In this document: positions 1-13,136 of the stretch, one piece after another
Position numbering within the stretch: the stretch's first letter is position 1
Layout of the letters: every line of letters begins with the position of its first letter
The notes under the pieces: generated by a model
Told to the model about the DNA's origin: nothing
What the model saw: the letters and a program-made list of their open reading frames with translations, nothing else
Databases searched by the model: none
Assembly: GCF_907164915.1 (NCBI RefSeq)
Contig: NC_061863.1
Coordinates: 4,022,340 to 4,086,339, forward strand
Length of the DNA stretch: 64,000 bases
Reading direction: 5' to 3'
Source of the DNA: Impatiens glandulifera
Lineage: Eukaryota; Streptophyta; Magnoliopsida; Ericales; Balsaminaceae
Made by a program: the position numbers and the translations under genes

Positions 1-2860
1 GCCTCCTCGTGCACGGCCTTGGAAATTGGGTTCCTGATTGTAACCTCCTCCTCCTTGGTTATTATCAAACTGACCGCCATCATCATTATTATTATAACCG
101 CCTCCTCTTCCACGGCCGCGAAAACCGCGACCTCGGCCACGACCTCTACCCCGAGCATATCCTCGATTGCGGTCCCAACCTCCATCCTCGTGCTCCCCCG
201 ATGCGATAAACCCATTACCTAAACAAAATATATATTACTAATATATGATCCACTTTATACATCAAGTATATAACAAACGTAGCTAGCATAAATCGTTGTT
301 AGAGGTGAATGAATGGTCATTGGCATTGGTTGGATTGAATAACTAAAATGCCCCTTTGTACTTAAAATATAAATTATATAAAAAGTATATGCATTTTTCT
401 GTTGATAGTGATGTGATTGAGGTTTTTTTTAATCCCTAAAAATCCAAGACCAAACAATCTCAAGTTGCTAAGATTGAAATGAAATCACATACCACCATAA
501 CCACCTCTAGACCTTCCTCCCCTCCCTCGGCCACCACGACCCCTTCCACGAAAACCACCAGGAGATTCTTCTGCAAAACAAAATGGAATCACAGATCACA
601 ATCCACACAAATAGAATTGTAACAAACAGGTAATAATAAGAAATGTGGTATTTATGTTAATACCTCCTTCGTAATCGAACTCAGGTGTTGTCCGCACCTG
701 GTCAGCTGGTAGTGGAGCCTGGTACCTATAGCATAGTACAAATTGATTGGTGGAATATGAGCTCTCTTTATTTATCATCTTACTAATAAATAATACATAA
801 CCTTATAAAGTAAGAAGTCTGTGTACATAATTAGGATCTCGGGTTATTTCAAAATACTCAAAATTGGGTTATTTGGCTAGGAAGGCATTAGGGGTATAAT
901 AAATATATAAAGAAACAATAATATATATCTTTTAGATATAAGGTATTTTGGTTGATGATGGGATATAGGGTTATAATCTCAAAAAACTCAGATATATCAA
1001 GAAATACATTTTACCATTAAAATTTATATCTTTGATTGTATAGATGCATCATGTGTATATTCATATCTACTAATAAGTTGTAATGTAGCAAAAATGAACA
1101 AACAGTAAAATAAATAAATAATGTGTTCAATAAATATAAAAAACTACTTGAAACCTACCCAATGGAGGATGTATCGATTTCTTGCTTTGACAAAGTTATA
1201 GTGATCATTGAAACATGCCTAGTTGTTTCCACACTGCAGGCATCAAAGAAACACTAAGAGAGCAATAGCCAAAAAGCAACGAACATAATAATCTGTTGGA
1301 AAGTGATTCTTCGCAAGGAACTGTCATTAAGAGACTTACGGGTTTAGACCTTCTTCAATAGGCTCCCAATTATCAGTGATATCGGTTGAACAAATTGAAG
1401 TAACTTGATGAATACCAACAATCCTTCGCTGTATTGTCCACATAAAAAGATTTTAGATAAAATTAAACACGTGAATAAGGGAAGACAAACTTAGATTGAG
1501 CCAAAAATACCTTTATCAACTCCACAATGGTTACAGTTTTATTTATTGCTCGACCCATTGCCTTGAAAACAATTTCATTCGATCCCTTATCCTACAATGA
1601 AAAATTTCGAATTCAGAGGTTGGAAGTAAAGAAAACTATAGATGTATAACTAACGCAATAATTCAAACTCTAGAAGACTAGACCCAAGACTGCAGTGGAT
1701 AAACTATTGGTTTTGGTACAAATTGACTTTATGTTTAAACATAATTATCAAAAGGAGTTCTATCTTCTCCCGAAAACAGACATCTCTTTGAGATATAAAA
1801 TTTACTGAAGTGCACAATTTTTTTTTTATCTTCCAGGACAGGAAACAAAGACATCTCCCATAGTCAAACAAATAAAATAACAATAGATTACCAGAAATGC
1901 CTTAATATAGATGAATGATTGTTATCATTTTCTTGCAGTTTTTCTACAAAATCTAGAATATCTGCAACTATCAAATATTTGACATAAAAACTATGTATAC
2001 ATCAATATCACAAAGTGAAATTAGCTATAATTCAATATTCATGATTATATACAATATAAGTACACCAAAATAAGCATTTAGAATTAGCTTATTAAGATAA
2101 GAATATCCATGAGACAGTGAAAATCTCAAACACATTATGAAAACAACAATGGAGAGATTATACAAGTTGACTAAAAAGAAGATTATTGAGTTAAGTGTTG
2201 CAATAATAGCACAATAATAGCATTATTTACAGTTATCATAAAGAAACATGTATAGAAGAAGATTACAAGAGCTCATACAAATGAATTAAGTGAAGAAAAT
2301 AAGTATACCTGAAGCAGACTCATAGCATATGTGATGTACATATCACATATGCTATAATTCAATATTCATGATTATATACTACATATACATCAATATCACA
2401 AAGTGAAATTAGCTATAATTCTATATTCATGATTATATATAAGCTTATGAAGATAAGAATGTACACGAGAGAGTGAAAATCTCAAACATTATGAAAACAA
2501 CAATGGATATATGATACAAGTTACTAAAAGCAGATTATTGAGTAAATATAAGAAAAATAATGGCATTAAGAGTTAGTTTATGAAGATAAGAATATCCATG
2601 AGACATTGAAAATCTCAAACACATTATAAAAACAACAATTTAGAGGATGTATTAAGTAAATATAAGAACAAGAATAGCGTTCTTAATAGTTATCATAAGG
2701 AAACATATATAAAAGAAGATTGCAAAGAACTAAGTACCTGAAGCAGACTCATAGCATAAGTGATGTAGTTTCGCATCCTTCCTTGGCTAGTAATTCTGAT
2801 TTCATTCTCTTCAATCGGTGTATCCACCTTAGGTTTCTCGATCCTTCTGTACCGATCCAT
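1..2860 (-). CDS. Alba-family DNA/RNA-binding protein with RGG tail (3' end outside window)
   Basis: Seven coding exons on the minus strand: 2738-2860, 1511-1591, 1340-1428, 1159-1233, 664-725, 493-570 and 218 to beyond base 1. All junctions are GT-AG and phases agree. The start ATG is 2858-2860; the protein opens MDRYRRIEKPK and runs into the Alba fold (NEIRITSQGRMRNYITYA, then KAMGRAINKTVTIVELIK), followed by a C-terminal Arg-Gly-rich tract (repeated RGRG/GGRGRGG) that continues to the window edge. Plant Alba proteins of this long RGG class bind RNA and DNA and act in the nucleus and cytoplasm; that role comes from the family. The stop codon is not in the window. Intron 1 is unusually repetitive and holds a copy of the end of exon 1 (see repeat entry). 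Family identity is secure; the exact paralogue is not. Confidence 0.93.
2010..2740. repeat. Tandem repeats inside Alba intron 1, including a copied exon-1 splice donor
   Basis: Intron 1 contains two to three diverged direct copies of a several-hundred-base unit (shared blocks around ATATTCATGATTATATA and GAAAATCTCAAACA, near 2035-2150, 2370-2500 and 2575-2640). The segment at 2307-2340 copies the last about 30 bases of exon 1 with its GT donor (true junction at 2737/2738), so the offset is about 430 bp. Beside it, 2321-2352 is a palindrome with 13-base arms (TAGCATATGTGAT and its complement). Confidence 0.75.
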
Positions 2861-3195
2861 CTTCTATCCTAAATTAACATGAAATAGACTTAGATAATGC
2901 ACATACTACACACACATACTCAAATAAGGAAAGAAATATACAGGAAGAACAACTGGAGACACGTTTATCCAAGAACGAAAGTTAGGTTTGAGGATAGAAA
3001 GAGAAGCACACGAGTGATTGCTTCAATTGGATCTGAAAGAGAGGCAGAGAGAGACAAACTTACCTTCTTCAATAAAGATTTGAGATTAATGCGCTCCACG
3101 AAGTTAAGCCTTCTTCTTCGGCTATGTATATCTTTGTTTGCGCTCTCAAAAAGCACTGAAATGAAACTTTGGGATATATTTATATATATAGCAGA
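2861..3195 (-). promoter_or_regulatory. Leader and probable core promoter of the Alba gene
   Basis: On the minus strand a splice donor of the form AAG|GTAAGT lies at about 3056-3063. This implies a 5'-UTR exon upstream of it and a leader intron ending shortly before the ATG at 2860. A TATA-rich stretch (TATATATATAAATATA) lies at about 3170-3190, a suitable distance upstream of the leader exon. Exact transcription start is inferred, not seen. Confidence 0.5.
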
Positions 3196-4429
3196 CATTT
3201 GCTTATAACTGCCCTAAATCTGGTTCATAATGGGCCGATTTTTTATGAAGCCCAATTATTACTCACGTGAAAGTTGCCGTTAAAACTTTACAGATGTAAG
3301 CTTACGACTTCAAAATATATATCTCATTTATTTTAAAATTTAATATCTTAATTTTTTTTTTAAATATATAATTAATGTCATTCAATAAAGTTTAAAAAAA
3401 TATAAAGTCAATATTTGTCATTTAATTTTAATGTTAAAAGAGATTTAATTTTTATATTTTATGTTTGTATGTAACAAGCTATGCCAATACACAATTTAAA
3501 AACTAATATAATTGAAGTGAAGTTAAAGAAAAAAATATAAATATTACTTATTAAGTTTAAAATAAAGCATGTTTACATCTAATTTTAATAAAATTAAAGA
3601 TTTGTTTTATAAGAAAAGGGAGTGTTTCACTTATTTCACTGTATTAGTGCATTTAGTATTCTAAAAGACACTAAGAAACTCATTATTTTATTTTATTTTA
3701 AAATTTTACAAAATTTCGTGCCATTATCTTTTATATCATATTTTTTAAAATTAAAATTATTTACAATAAAATTATTAAAATGATATTTTAATATAATATA
3801 TTTAAAATAAATTTAAATATTATATATATATATTGACAATTTTATATATTTATTAGAGTTATTATCCTCACCTGTCCTCAAATAAAAAATACCCCAAATA
3901 ATAAAAAATGATGAGACAAAATATAATTTTATCATAATATATAATATATAATATATAATATATAATATATATATATATATATATTATTTTAGCTTAGGGG
4001 AATACGCATAAATGGACAACAAAATAATAAAAAATATATAATAATTTTTTTTAAAGATTATTAAATGATAAAATAAATATTTTTTAAAATAAATAATATT
4101 TTAATTAATGAATTAATTAATATGATTAAGGAAAGATAATAAAGTTATATTTGATTAGAATTGAATTAAAAAAAAACAAAAAAACTTTTATTGAATAAAT
4201 ACATTTTCTACCCATAAATGGAAATAAAAGGGTCTAATTTATAAAAAACAAATAAAATGGGACCAATTTATCAATTAGGGCAATTTAACCTTTTTTTGTG
4301 TATGTTTGCTTAATTCAATTCATAAACCCCTGTTCGTCTTCCTCCGGACCTTTGTTCATCGCCGGCGGCTCATTCTTCACTTCTCTCCGGCCAGTCTTCC
4401 TTCAAATCCTCTGTTTTTGTAAGAACATA
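3196..4429. other. Divergent intergenic region with an AT microsatellite
   Basis: AT-rich spacer between the divergently transcribed Alba and PPR genes. A TAATATA/(AT)n microsatellite occupies about 3935-3986. The last 130 bases before the PPR start are CT-rich and probably form its 5' leader. I see no other gene or conserved element. Confidence 0.6.
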
Positions 4430-6040
4430 ATGTCGATGGCCATTTTCAGATCGAAATTATACTGTCTTTGTCCTCGATTACACACTTCTCTTTCCATCAA
4501 TGGATCCTATTACTCTTCTTCATCATCATCTTCCTCTCCTTCACTCGATATTCACAACGAAGATTCTGATAACGAAAGATCTCCAGCAGTATCTCTCGAG
4601 TTATCCCTAGCAGACAATCAAATGGCAGACAATTTCCACAACCTAATCAAAGAACACCATCGCAAAAACCCTAGTCCAAACACCTCTCCTATCCCTTCCT
4701 TCACCAACTGCTCTCTCGCATTTGAATTCTCAAAGATCTCCGCTTCAAATCCCGTCCCCGCCTCAGTCTTACGCCGCGTCGTTGAGAAATCCAGTAACAT
4801 CAATCACGGTACCCCGTTCCTACCTACTCTCGCTTTCTTCAATTGGACCATTAATAGTGACGGTTTTATATCAACTCCAGAACCTTACAATGAGATGATC
4901 GACCTCGCTGGTAAGGTAAGACATTTCGATATCGCTTGGTATTTGATTGACATGATGAAATCACGAAACATAGAAATCCCAATTGAAACCTTCACGATAC
5001 TGGTCCGTCGCTATGTTCGAGCAGGTAAGGCCGCAGAGGCTGTACACACTTTTAACCGAATGGAGGATTACGGTTGTAAAGCTGATCGAATTGCATTTAC
5101 AAACGTGATTAGCATTCTCTGTAAAAAGAGAAGAGCTGTTGAAGCTCAATCTTTCTTCGATAGCATGAAAGATAAATTCGAACCTGATGTTATAATCTAT
5201 ACAAATTTAGTCAATGGTTGGTGTAGAGCTGGTAACATTTCAGAAGCAGAAAGACTATTTGGTGAGATGAAATCAGCTGGTAATAAACCAAATGTATACA
5301 CGTATACTATAGTAATCGACGCTCTATGTAGAAACGGGCAGATAACTCGCGCACACGATGTGTTTGCTGAAATGCTCGAAGTGGGTTGTGAACCGAACTC
5401 AGTAACATTCAATAACTTGATGAGGGTTCATGTGAAAGCTGGTAGAACAGAGAAAGTCTTGCAAATTTACAATCAGATGAAGAGACAATCATGTCCTGCA
5501 GACACAACAACCTACAATTTTCTCATTACCAGCCATTGCAAAGATGATAAATTCGATGAGGCGATTAAGGTTTTGAATACGATGGTCAAACAAGGTTGTA
5601 AGCCAGATGTACACACGTTTAATCCTATCTTTAGGGTTGTGTCGAAAGCCAGAGACGTGAATGGTGCTCATAGGTTGTATACTAGGATGAAGGAGTTGAA
5701 ATGTAAACCAAACACGGTTACATTCAATTTGTTGATGCAGATGTTTGTGGATTCGAAATCGACTGATATGGTTTTGAAGCTGAAGAGGGAAATGGATGAG
5801 AATGAGATTGAGGCTAATGTGAATACTTATAAGGTTTTGATTTCGATGTTTTCTGGGATGGGGCATTGGAATAATGCTTATAAGTTCTTTAGAGAAATGA
5901 TCGAGGAGAAGAATTTGAGACCTGGTAGAGCTGTTTATGAAATGGTTTTGCAGGTTTTGAGGAAAGCTGATCAGATGAAGAAACACGAGGAACTGGTGGA
6001 GAAGATGGTTGATCGAGGGTTTGCTATTCGTCCCATTTGA
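4430..6040 (+). CDS. P-class pentatricopeptide repeat protein, probably mitochondrial
   Basis: Single uninterrupted exon of 536 codons. I chose the ATG at 4430 (MSMAIFRSK) over one 44 codons upstream because it gives a typical basic, Ser-rich organelle-targeting N-terminus (Arg/Lys near the start, then a run of serines). About ten to eleven consecutive 35-residue P-type PPR motifs follow, recognisable by repeats such as [22 protein letters not shown] and [14 protein letters not shown], each ending in a (C/G)xPD/PN signature. There is no E, DYW or SMR tail. P-class PPR proteins bind organellar RNA and affect its stability, splicing or translation. Length and arrangement resemble the intronless mitochondrial family of Arabidopsis At1g20300; that assignment is from memory of the family, and the RNA target is unknown. 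Confidence 0.93.
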   Translation: MSMAIFRSKLYCLCPRLHTSLSINGSYYSSSSSSSSPSLDIHNEDSDNERSPAVSLELSLADNQMADNFHNLIKEHHRKNPSPNTSPIPSFTNCSLAFEFSKISASNPVPASVLRRVVEKSSNINHGTPFLPTLAFFNWTINSDGFISTPEPYNEMIDLAGKVRHFDIAWYLIDMMKSRNIEIPIETFTILVRRYVRAGKAAEAVHTFNRMEDYGCKADRIAFTNVISILCKKRRAVEAQSFFDSMKDKFEPDVIIYTNLVNGWCRAGNISEAERLFGEMKSAGNKPNVYTYTIVIDALCRNGQITRAHDVFAEMLEVGCEPNSVTFNNLMRVHVKAGRTEKVLQIYNQMKRQSCPADTTTYNFLITSHCKDDKFDEAIKVLNTMVKQGCKPDVHTFNPIFRVVSKARDVNGAHRLYTRMKELKCKPNTVTFNLLMQMFVDSKSTDMVLKLKREMDENEIEANVNTYKVLISMFSGMGHWNNAYKFFREMIEEKNLRPGRAVYEMVLQVLRKADQMKKHEELVEKMVDRGFAIRPI

Positions 6041-7307
6041 TGCATAAAATCAAGGTGATTGAAATCAATCCAGTTTTAATGTTTATGTTGTATTTGCAAG
6101 ATCTTATTATGGTTCATTTTTAGTTTTTGTTTTGAACCATTTTATTGTTAGGTTTGATATGGAAACATCATTACTTGCCAATTTCTCATTTTTGTTGTCG
6201 ATCTTACTATTGGAAATAGCGGTTGAATAACCCGAGGGCTGTTCGAAGTAGATTTAAATTCAATGACTCGTGGACATTAGTGTTTCTAGTTGTGTTGTTA
6301 GATTTAAATTCAATCTCATTTTTTTTTCATATTATATTGATTTTTTTTTCAAATCTTTTTAAATTTAAATTTAATAAAAATAAAAGTAAGAGTATTTTGG
6401 TATTTTGATTAAGTTATTTAATTATTAAAATTATGGGTGACAATTGAGGTTAGGTCGACGATTATTAACGTGACATTTTTAACATTAACCTACTCTACTT
6501 AACTTGATTTCAAATTTAACTTAATGTAATTAATCACAATTTTTTTATTTCATATTAAAATTACATTAACACAAAACAACGATGAATTCGAAATAAGTGA
6601 ATGAGTATGAAAGATATATATAAGTCTAATTTTGACTCAAAACAACGATGAATTCGAAATAAGTGAATGAGTATGAAAGATATATATAAGTCTAATTTTG
6701 ACTCAGATCTTGATCGGTTTATTAATTAGGTTAAACGAATGAACATGATTTTAACCCGAATTTAAAAATATATTACCCTAATCTGAATTTTTCGTATTAT
6801 GTTCGGATTGTAAACGACATTTTAATGTGAGATCAAATCCTTCAAACAGATTATAAATTTTGAAAAAACAAAAAAGGTGTAAAGATTTTTTTAAAATAAA
6901 AACCTAAAATCAAACTATCTCTAAAGAGTACAAGTATTAAACTAAATTTAATGACATCTTAGCCTAGTAGATTATTGACGTGGACAAAGAGTCTTCCAGT
7001 CAACTAAAGAACTCAGCATTAGATCCCTCAATTAGTTACCACTCAACTCCACCATCCACGTGTTCGGTTAAGATTCCACTTTACAAAAAAAAAATAAAAA
7101 AACAAAAAAAACAATATTAACTGATTTTTTTGGCGCCGACTGTTTCTCATTTCGTTATATCCCTCCCTCTTCCCTCTCCCCCATTTTAGTAACGGCGGAG
7201 AAACCGTACGGAACCATCTTCTCCGATCACAATAACCGTTTCCCCCTCCCTAGGGTTCCTACGGTCGTCGCCGTCGTTCTCAACCATTTCATCTCTCTTA
7301 ATTTCTC
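6041..7307. other. Intergenic region and PLD leader
   Basis: The PPR 3' flank is followed by AT-rich DNA, a perfect two-copy tandem repeat (6573-6704, separate entry) and, from about 7140, a CT-rich stretch (CCCTCCCTCTTCCCTCTCCC) that is probably the PLD 5'-UTR. No gene was recognised. Confidence 0.55.
6573..6704. repeat. Perfect 2 x 66-bp tandem duplication
   Basis: The 66-bp unit beginning AAAACAACGATGAATTCG occurs twice in direct succession, at 6573 and 6639, with no differences that I can see. Perfect identity points to a recent duplication. Confidence 0.9.
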
Positions 7308-10300
7308 ATGGTAGAAGAGGAATTGGACGGTGTCGTTTATCTTCATGGAGATCTCGACCTTAAAATCATCGAGGCTCGTGCCTTACCTAACATGGATTTA
7401 CTAACTGAAAGAATCCGTCAATGTTTCACCGCTTTCGATTCTTGCCGAAAACCTTTCGCCGCCAGACGTAAACGTCAGCAGGCTCAACGCGACCATCGCA
7501 AAATCATCACCAGCGATCCGTACGTTACCGTATGTCTCGCCGGAGCTACAGTGGCTCGTACACGCGTGATTTCGAACTGTCAGAATCCGGTATGGAAAGA
7601 GAATTTCATTATCCCTTTAGCGCATCCAGTTTCGTTGGTTGAGTTTCAGGTGAAAGATAATGATGTATTCGGAGCAGATCTGATTGGAATCGCGACTATT
7701 TCTGCTGAAAGGATTAAAACTGGTGAGATGATTAACGAATGGGTGCCTATAATTGGATCTAATGGTAAACCGCCGAAACCTAATTCTGCTGTACGGCTTC
7801 AGATGCAGTTTATTCAATGTGATCGGAATCCGGCTTATAGTCATGGAAATGCGCCGGATACAGAGAGGTTTGAGGTGAAGCAGAGTTATTTTCCTGTGCG
7901 ACGTGGAGGTTTGGTAACTTTGTATCAGGATGCTCATGTTCCTGATGGTATGCTTCCTGAGATTAAAGTGGACGGTGGGATGGATTTTAAGCATGAGAAT
8001 TGTTGGGAAGATATATGTCATGCAATATTGGAGGCTCATCATCTTGTTTATATTGTGGGGTGGTCGATATTCCATAAGGTGAAGTTGGTTAGAGAACCGA
8101 GCAAGCCATTGCCGAGCGGTGGAAATCTCATACTTGGGGATTTGTTGAAGTATAAATCGCAGGAAGGCGTTAGAGTCTTATTGTTGGTTTGGGATGATAA
8201 AACTTCTCATAGCAAATTCTTCATTAATACGGTATGATAGATACTCTTTCTCATTGTAGGTCAAGGATGATTCAAATCTTGGAAATAGCATATTTAACCT
8301 ACTAAGTTAGCTATAGTGGTTCTTAATAGATTAAATTCACGGGTTTAATTCTCACTTAGAACGACAAGTTAGCTATAGTGATTCCTTGATTCCTAAGAGA
8401 ACAAAGTTCATTGAAATCAAGATAATGGTCCTAGTAATTCATGCTGGTTTACAGCATCAAAACAAATACATAGTCTTTTTGCTTGTTTAACTATTGATAA
8501 ACTTGTTTTTGCTTCCTAAAAATGAATCAAATTACTTACTATTATATTTAACTAATTGAGATAATATCTTGATACATGCTCTAAAAGAAAAAAAAATGAT
8601 ATTAAGGAGCTGCAAAAGTTGGGTATAGATGACATGAAGTCTTTTAAGCCAGTTTTTTATAGTAAATAATTCAAAACATGCTCTTTTGATGAACTTTTTT
8701 TTTTTATATAAACTTGAAAAAATCAAATACTAAGACTCTTTTTACTTGTGTTAAATTTTGATATTAATGCACTTTATTTTTCAAAGTCTTTTTTTCGAAT
8801 TTTGGTAAGTTAGTACTACCCACATTTAGGGCGGCAATTCAAGATATTTGCTCTCTTAGACAAATAGTCTTTCTACTTCAGCTATGAGTCGTCAAAATAA
8901 TTTCAAGTTTAAATTGTTCTTGTTGAGAATAATTGAATAACAAAAATGTCACTCACAGATTTTGTCAATTTGTTTTTGTGCAGGCTGGAGTAATGCAAAC
9001 TCACGACGAAGAAACTCGTAAGTTTTTCAAACACTCGTCAGTGACTTGTGTTTTGGCGCCTCGTTATGCAAGCAGTAAACTTAGCATTTTCAAGCAACAG
9101 GCATGCATGCTTAGCATTTTCTCAACTATATTCTTAATTTTCAAAACAGTCAAATCTATACAAACAAATCACAATAAATATACATATTTTTCAAGCAGTG
9201 AAAAATCATTGATCAGGTTGTTGGGACTCTATATACACACCATCAGAAATGTGTAATAGTTGATACACAAGCACATGGAAACAACAGAAAAATCACTTCT
9301 TTTCTAGGCGGTTTGGACCTCTGTGATGGCCGTTATGATACCCCTGATCACAGATTATTTACTGATCTCAATACTGTCTTTAAAGATGATTATCATAACC
9401 CTTCATTTTCAGTAAGCACCTAAATTGGATCAAATTTATGTTGAAAGTCTTAGTTCTATTGCTCATTATTAACCTATCAAGTGAAAAGAGTTTAATTTCA
9501 TTTTATAGGCAGGAACTAAGGGACCAAGACAACCATGGCATGATTTGCATTGTAAAATAGAAGGGCCAGCATCATATGATGTCCTTCAAAACTTTGAGCA
9601 GAGATGGAGAAAAGCCACAAAATGGTCAGAATTTGGTAAGCGTTTTAAAAAGATGGCTCATTGGCATGAAGATGCTTTGCTTAAAGTAGAAAGGATTTCA
9701 TGGATTCTCAGCCCTTCCGCATCTGTTCCATGTAATGATCCTCAATTGTGGGTTTCCAAGGAGGAGGATCCTGAGAACTGGCATGTTCAGGTTATAAATT
9801 ATTGATTTATAATAATTCGATTATCACTAAAAACGTTTTAAGTTGAAGTACAAATACTAATACCATTCACTATTTAATATGACAACAGATTTTCAGATCC
9901 ATAGATTCAGGTTCTGTGAAAGGGTTTCCTAAGCAAGTTCAATTAGCAGAGTCACAGGTTTGTTTATTTATTTAACATTCAATTTTGTCACCAGTTTCAT
10001 AATTAGTTTAAAATTGGCAGAATCTAGTGTGTGCAAAGAATATGGTAATTGACAGAAGCATTCAGACAGCGTATGTTCAAGCGATAAGATCGGCACAGCA
10101 TTTCATTTATATCGAAAACCAATATTTTCTTGGCTCCTCTTATGCCTGGCCCTCCTACAAAGATGCAGGTTTAAATTCATTTCATTACCTTGCCATTCTT
10201 TTCGATACCTATAAAAACTCGAACTCATGACTTTGTGAACACGAGTTTTTACGCCATCAAATCTCTTACAAACAATTATTTATTTGAGTTGCAAATTTTG

Positions 10301-12274
10301 AAAGCTAAATGATAACATGTTGTCTGCAGGAGCTGACAATCTAATACCGATGGAGATAGCATTGAAGATTGCTAGTAAAATAAGAGCAAAGGAGAGATTT
10401 GCAGTTTATGTGGTTATCCCAATGTGGCCAGAGGGAGTTCCCTCTTCTGCTGCTGTTCAAGAAATTCTCTATTGGCAGGTAAGTATGTTTTCAAAAACAT
10501 AATTTAATAACACAACTTATCATTTAAGTACTTAGTTTCACTTAAGATCATTATTATTTGATATCACTTGTTTATTTAGATTTAACACAATTGAAGCTAG
10601 TTTAATTCGGTGAGTTATGAAAGACTTGATTCAGTAGTAATAGTGTTAAAAAATAAGTTAGCATATGTCATTTAAGTGCATTTGATCAAATCAATTATAT
10701 ACAAATCATTCAAATTTATATACTTTTACTTAGTTGATTGGATATTTATTTCCCAAAAACATACTTATTCTACACTCATATTTCAGTATTCAATGCTTAA
10801 TTATCAATCTCACTTAACCTATTTGTTTTGTAGGGACAAACCATGCAAATGATGTATGACATTATTGCTAAAGAGTTGAAATTCATGAACATTAAAGATG
10901 CACATCCTCAAGACTACCTTAATTTTTACTGCCTTGGTAAACGTGAAGAATCTCCATTGGAAAATTCCCAATCCAGCGACCAATCTTCTAAAGGAGAAAC
11001 GGTAACACTATTTTCGCAAAAATCATACAAATTTGGTGAAACCCATAACAAACAATTAAGATGAAGTTATGACATCTTAACAAGATGAAAACATCGATGT
11101 TAACAACTCATAAGAAAATAACCATCATTCGTCACCCTTTATGTTCAGAATTCGCTCAATAAGTTGGAATTTGAAATGTTTTTAGACATTTGATTACAGA
11201 TTTCAGCTTCCCAGAAATCTGGACGATTTATGATCTATGTACATGCAAAGGGGATCATAGTAGATGATGAGTATGTAATTTTGGGATCTGCAAATATAAA
11301 CCAGAGATCTATGGCGGGTTCAAGAGACACAGAGATAGCTATGGGTGCGTATCAACCCCATCATACATGGACTAAGAATAATCATATGCATCCCCATGGC
11401 CAGGTTTGCCTATATTTTAAAGTTTCTTGCTTGCTTAATTTTCGTTCAAGGAAGTTAAATTTTTTGTTTACATAGTCAAATATGAGAGTAGAAAAAAGCT
11501 ACCCTCAAGGTCAAGCAGATGCTCGGTAAAATACACTCAATGAAAATGACATGACTCCTAATTTTCTAAAAAAAAAACCCACAAAATACACATTTTATTC
11601 ACTCATTCTATCCAAATTATTTTGAAGTTTAGTAACTCATGAGCCTGACTCATTACCGACCCAAGGTAACTTATATTTTATGTTAGATTGAATAAAAAGA
11701 ATAGTTTTGTGATATTATTAACAAAAATAACTTATTATAGTTATTTAAATGTTATATGAACACATATTGTAATCGATTGTTCAAAACATATTAGGGCCTT
11801 ATTCTCGGTCATGTTTTGAATTGATTTGGTTCGATATTCCAGTATATGGAAAATTCTAACTTTAACAAAAGAAGGGTGCTTTTATACCCATTTTTCCTTT
11901 TTATTTTTTAATTTTTTTGGTTACTTTTGATATAATAAATAACAAATTACCTATATTGGTATGTTTTGTGATGAAATTAGATATACGGATACAGAATGTC
12001 GTTATGGGCAGAACACCTAGAGAGTATCGACTACTGCTTCAATCATCCCCAAAGTTTGGATTGCTTGAGAATCGTGAACAAGATTGCGAATGATAATTGG
12101 GCTAAATATGTAGCCGATAAATTCACTCCCATGGTGGGACATCTAATTAAATACCCAATTGAAGTTTCCTCTGACGGTGAAATTGGCAATTTGCCTGGCC
12201 ACGAGTATTTCCCCGATCTTGGTGGACGTATTCTTGGTGGGAGAACCAACCTCCCGGACGCCTTAACCACTTAA
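7308..12274 (+). CDS. PLDDELTA: Phospholipase D delta-type
   Basis: Ten exons: 7308-8231, 8984-9100, 9217-9411, 9509-9790, 9889-9957, 10021-10168, 10330-10478, 10834-11001, 11200-11403 and 11981-12274. They encode 849 aa. An N-terminal C2 domain (about residues 10-170; [21 protein letters not shown]) is followed by two HKD phosphodiesterase motifs: H356-Q-K358 with D363 ([10 protein letters not shown]) and H699-A-K701 with D706 ([10 protein letters not shown]). The [15 protein letters not shown] block typical of plant PLDs lies before the second. The protein hydrolyses membrane phosphatidylcholine/ethanolamine to phosphatidic acid. The closest family I recognise is PLD delta, a plasma-membrane, stress-responsive form. 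Exon 2 ends CAG|GCATGC, so intron 2 (9101-9216) is of GC-AG type; phase and protein homology both require it. All catalytic residues are intact. Confidence 0.97.
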
Positions 12275-12553
12275 CACCGTTCAATCTTCTTCTTTATTTT
12301 TTCTCGGCAAATGAGCGTTGAGAAAACGTAATGCCGATGTACTTGAGCCTAACTTAACTAAATAATATATATTATATTATATATAGAAGGCATCCAAGAT
12401 CACAATAATGATCAAGTTAAGCTTTGTATAACGATTCATATATCATACAAATCTCTCATTGTGTATAATGGTAAGGTGATTCCTTTTGAGTCTATATTGT
12501 TTAATCTAGTTACTCCAAATTTAATAATTTAAAACATTTATATTTAGTTTAGT

Positions 12554-12562
12554 GATGAATAG
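12554..12562. repeat. Left 9-bp target-site duplication
   Basis: GATGAATAG immediately before the left inverted repeat; identical to the 9 bases after the right inverted repeat. Confidence 0.95.
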
Positions 12563-13136
12563 CAGTTCAGATCTTCTGCTACCGATTGCCGTGTTCCCCT
12601 GTGGCGGACCAATCAGATTGCAGCATTATTAATTTAATAATAAATCAATCTGGGCAGGAGACGGAGGGAGGGAGAATCCGGAATCCGGGTTTAGGCCCGG
12701 GTTCACACAAGACGCCGTTAACGGAAGCGCCTGTTAACGCCAGGAAATAATATAATATTCAGATGATAAACAGATAAGATATCTTCGCTCCGGGCACCGT
12801 GTCAGAGGGGAGGGTGAGATACGATGGGAGCGAAGATCTACACGCCCGTTGCACTGACCCTCATGTAAACCCCCCATACCCACCCATGAGAAGACCGCCT
12901 GCCGTTCATGAAAATACACTTACACGTCTATGTAAAGATCGAATTGACAGGGATATTATATTTACGTTTATTAAATATTAATTTAATTTATTAAAAAACA
13001 CATGCAGCGATATAATATTCGCTTCAAGTAATTCAATCTTTTTTTTTCAAGGAATTTTTATTTAATTTTTTTATTTAAATTTTTTTTGCCTCGAGACTCT
13101 CTGGAGCGAAGATATATTTGCTTCAATTCATTCTAA
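12563..13136 (+). repeat. Left terminal inverted repeat of the giant MULE
   Basis: About 575 bp matching the complement of 34164-34738 with few substitutions and one-base indels. It contains a GC-rich outer part, a pair of GTTAACG-like sites (12716-12745), half-sites of the GCGAA/TTCGC motif, and a block built on CATGTAAA...CCCATGAGAAGACC...CATG...TATGTAAAGA (about 12862-12950) that recurs elsewhere in the element. Confidence 0.93.

Noticed and set aside
5489..5986. 165-codon minus-strand frame
   Set aside because: Opposite strand of the PPR gene; no recognisable domain.
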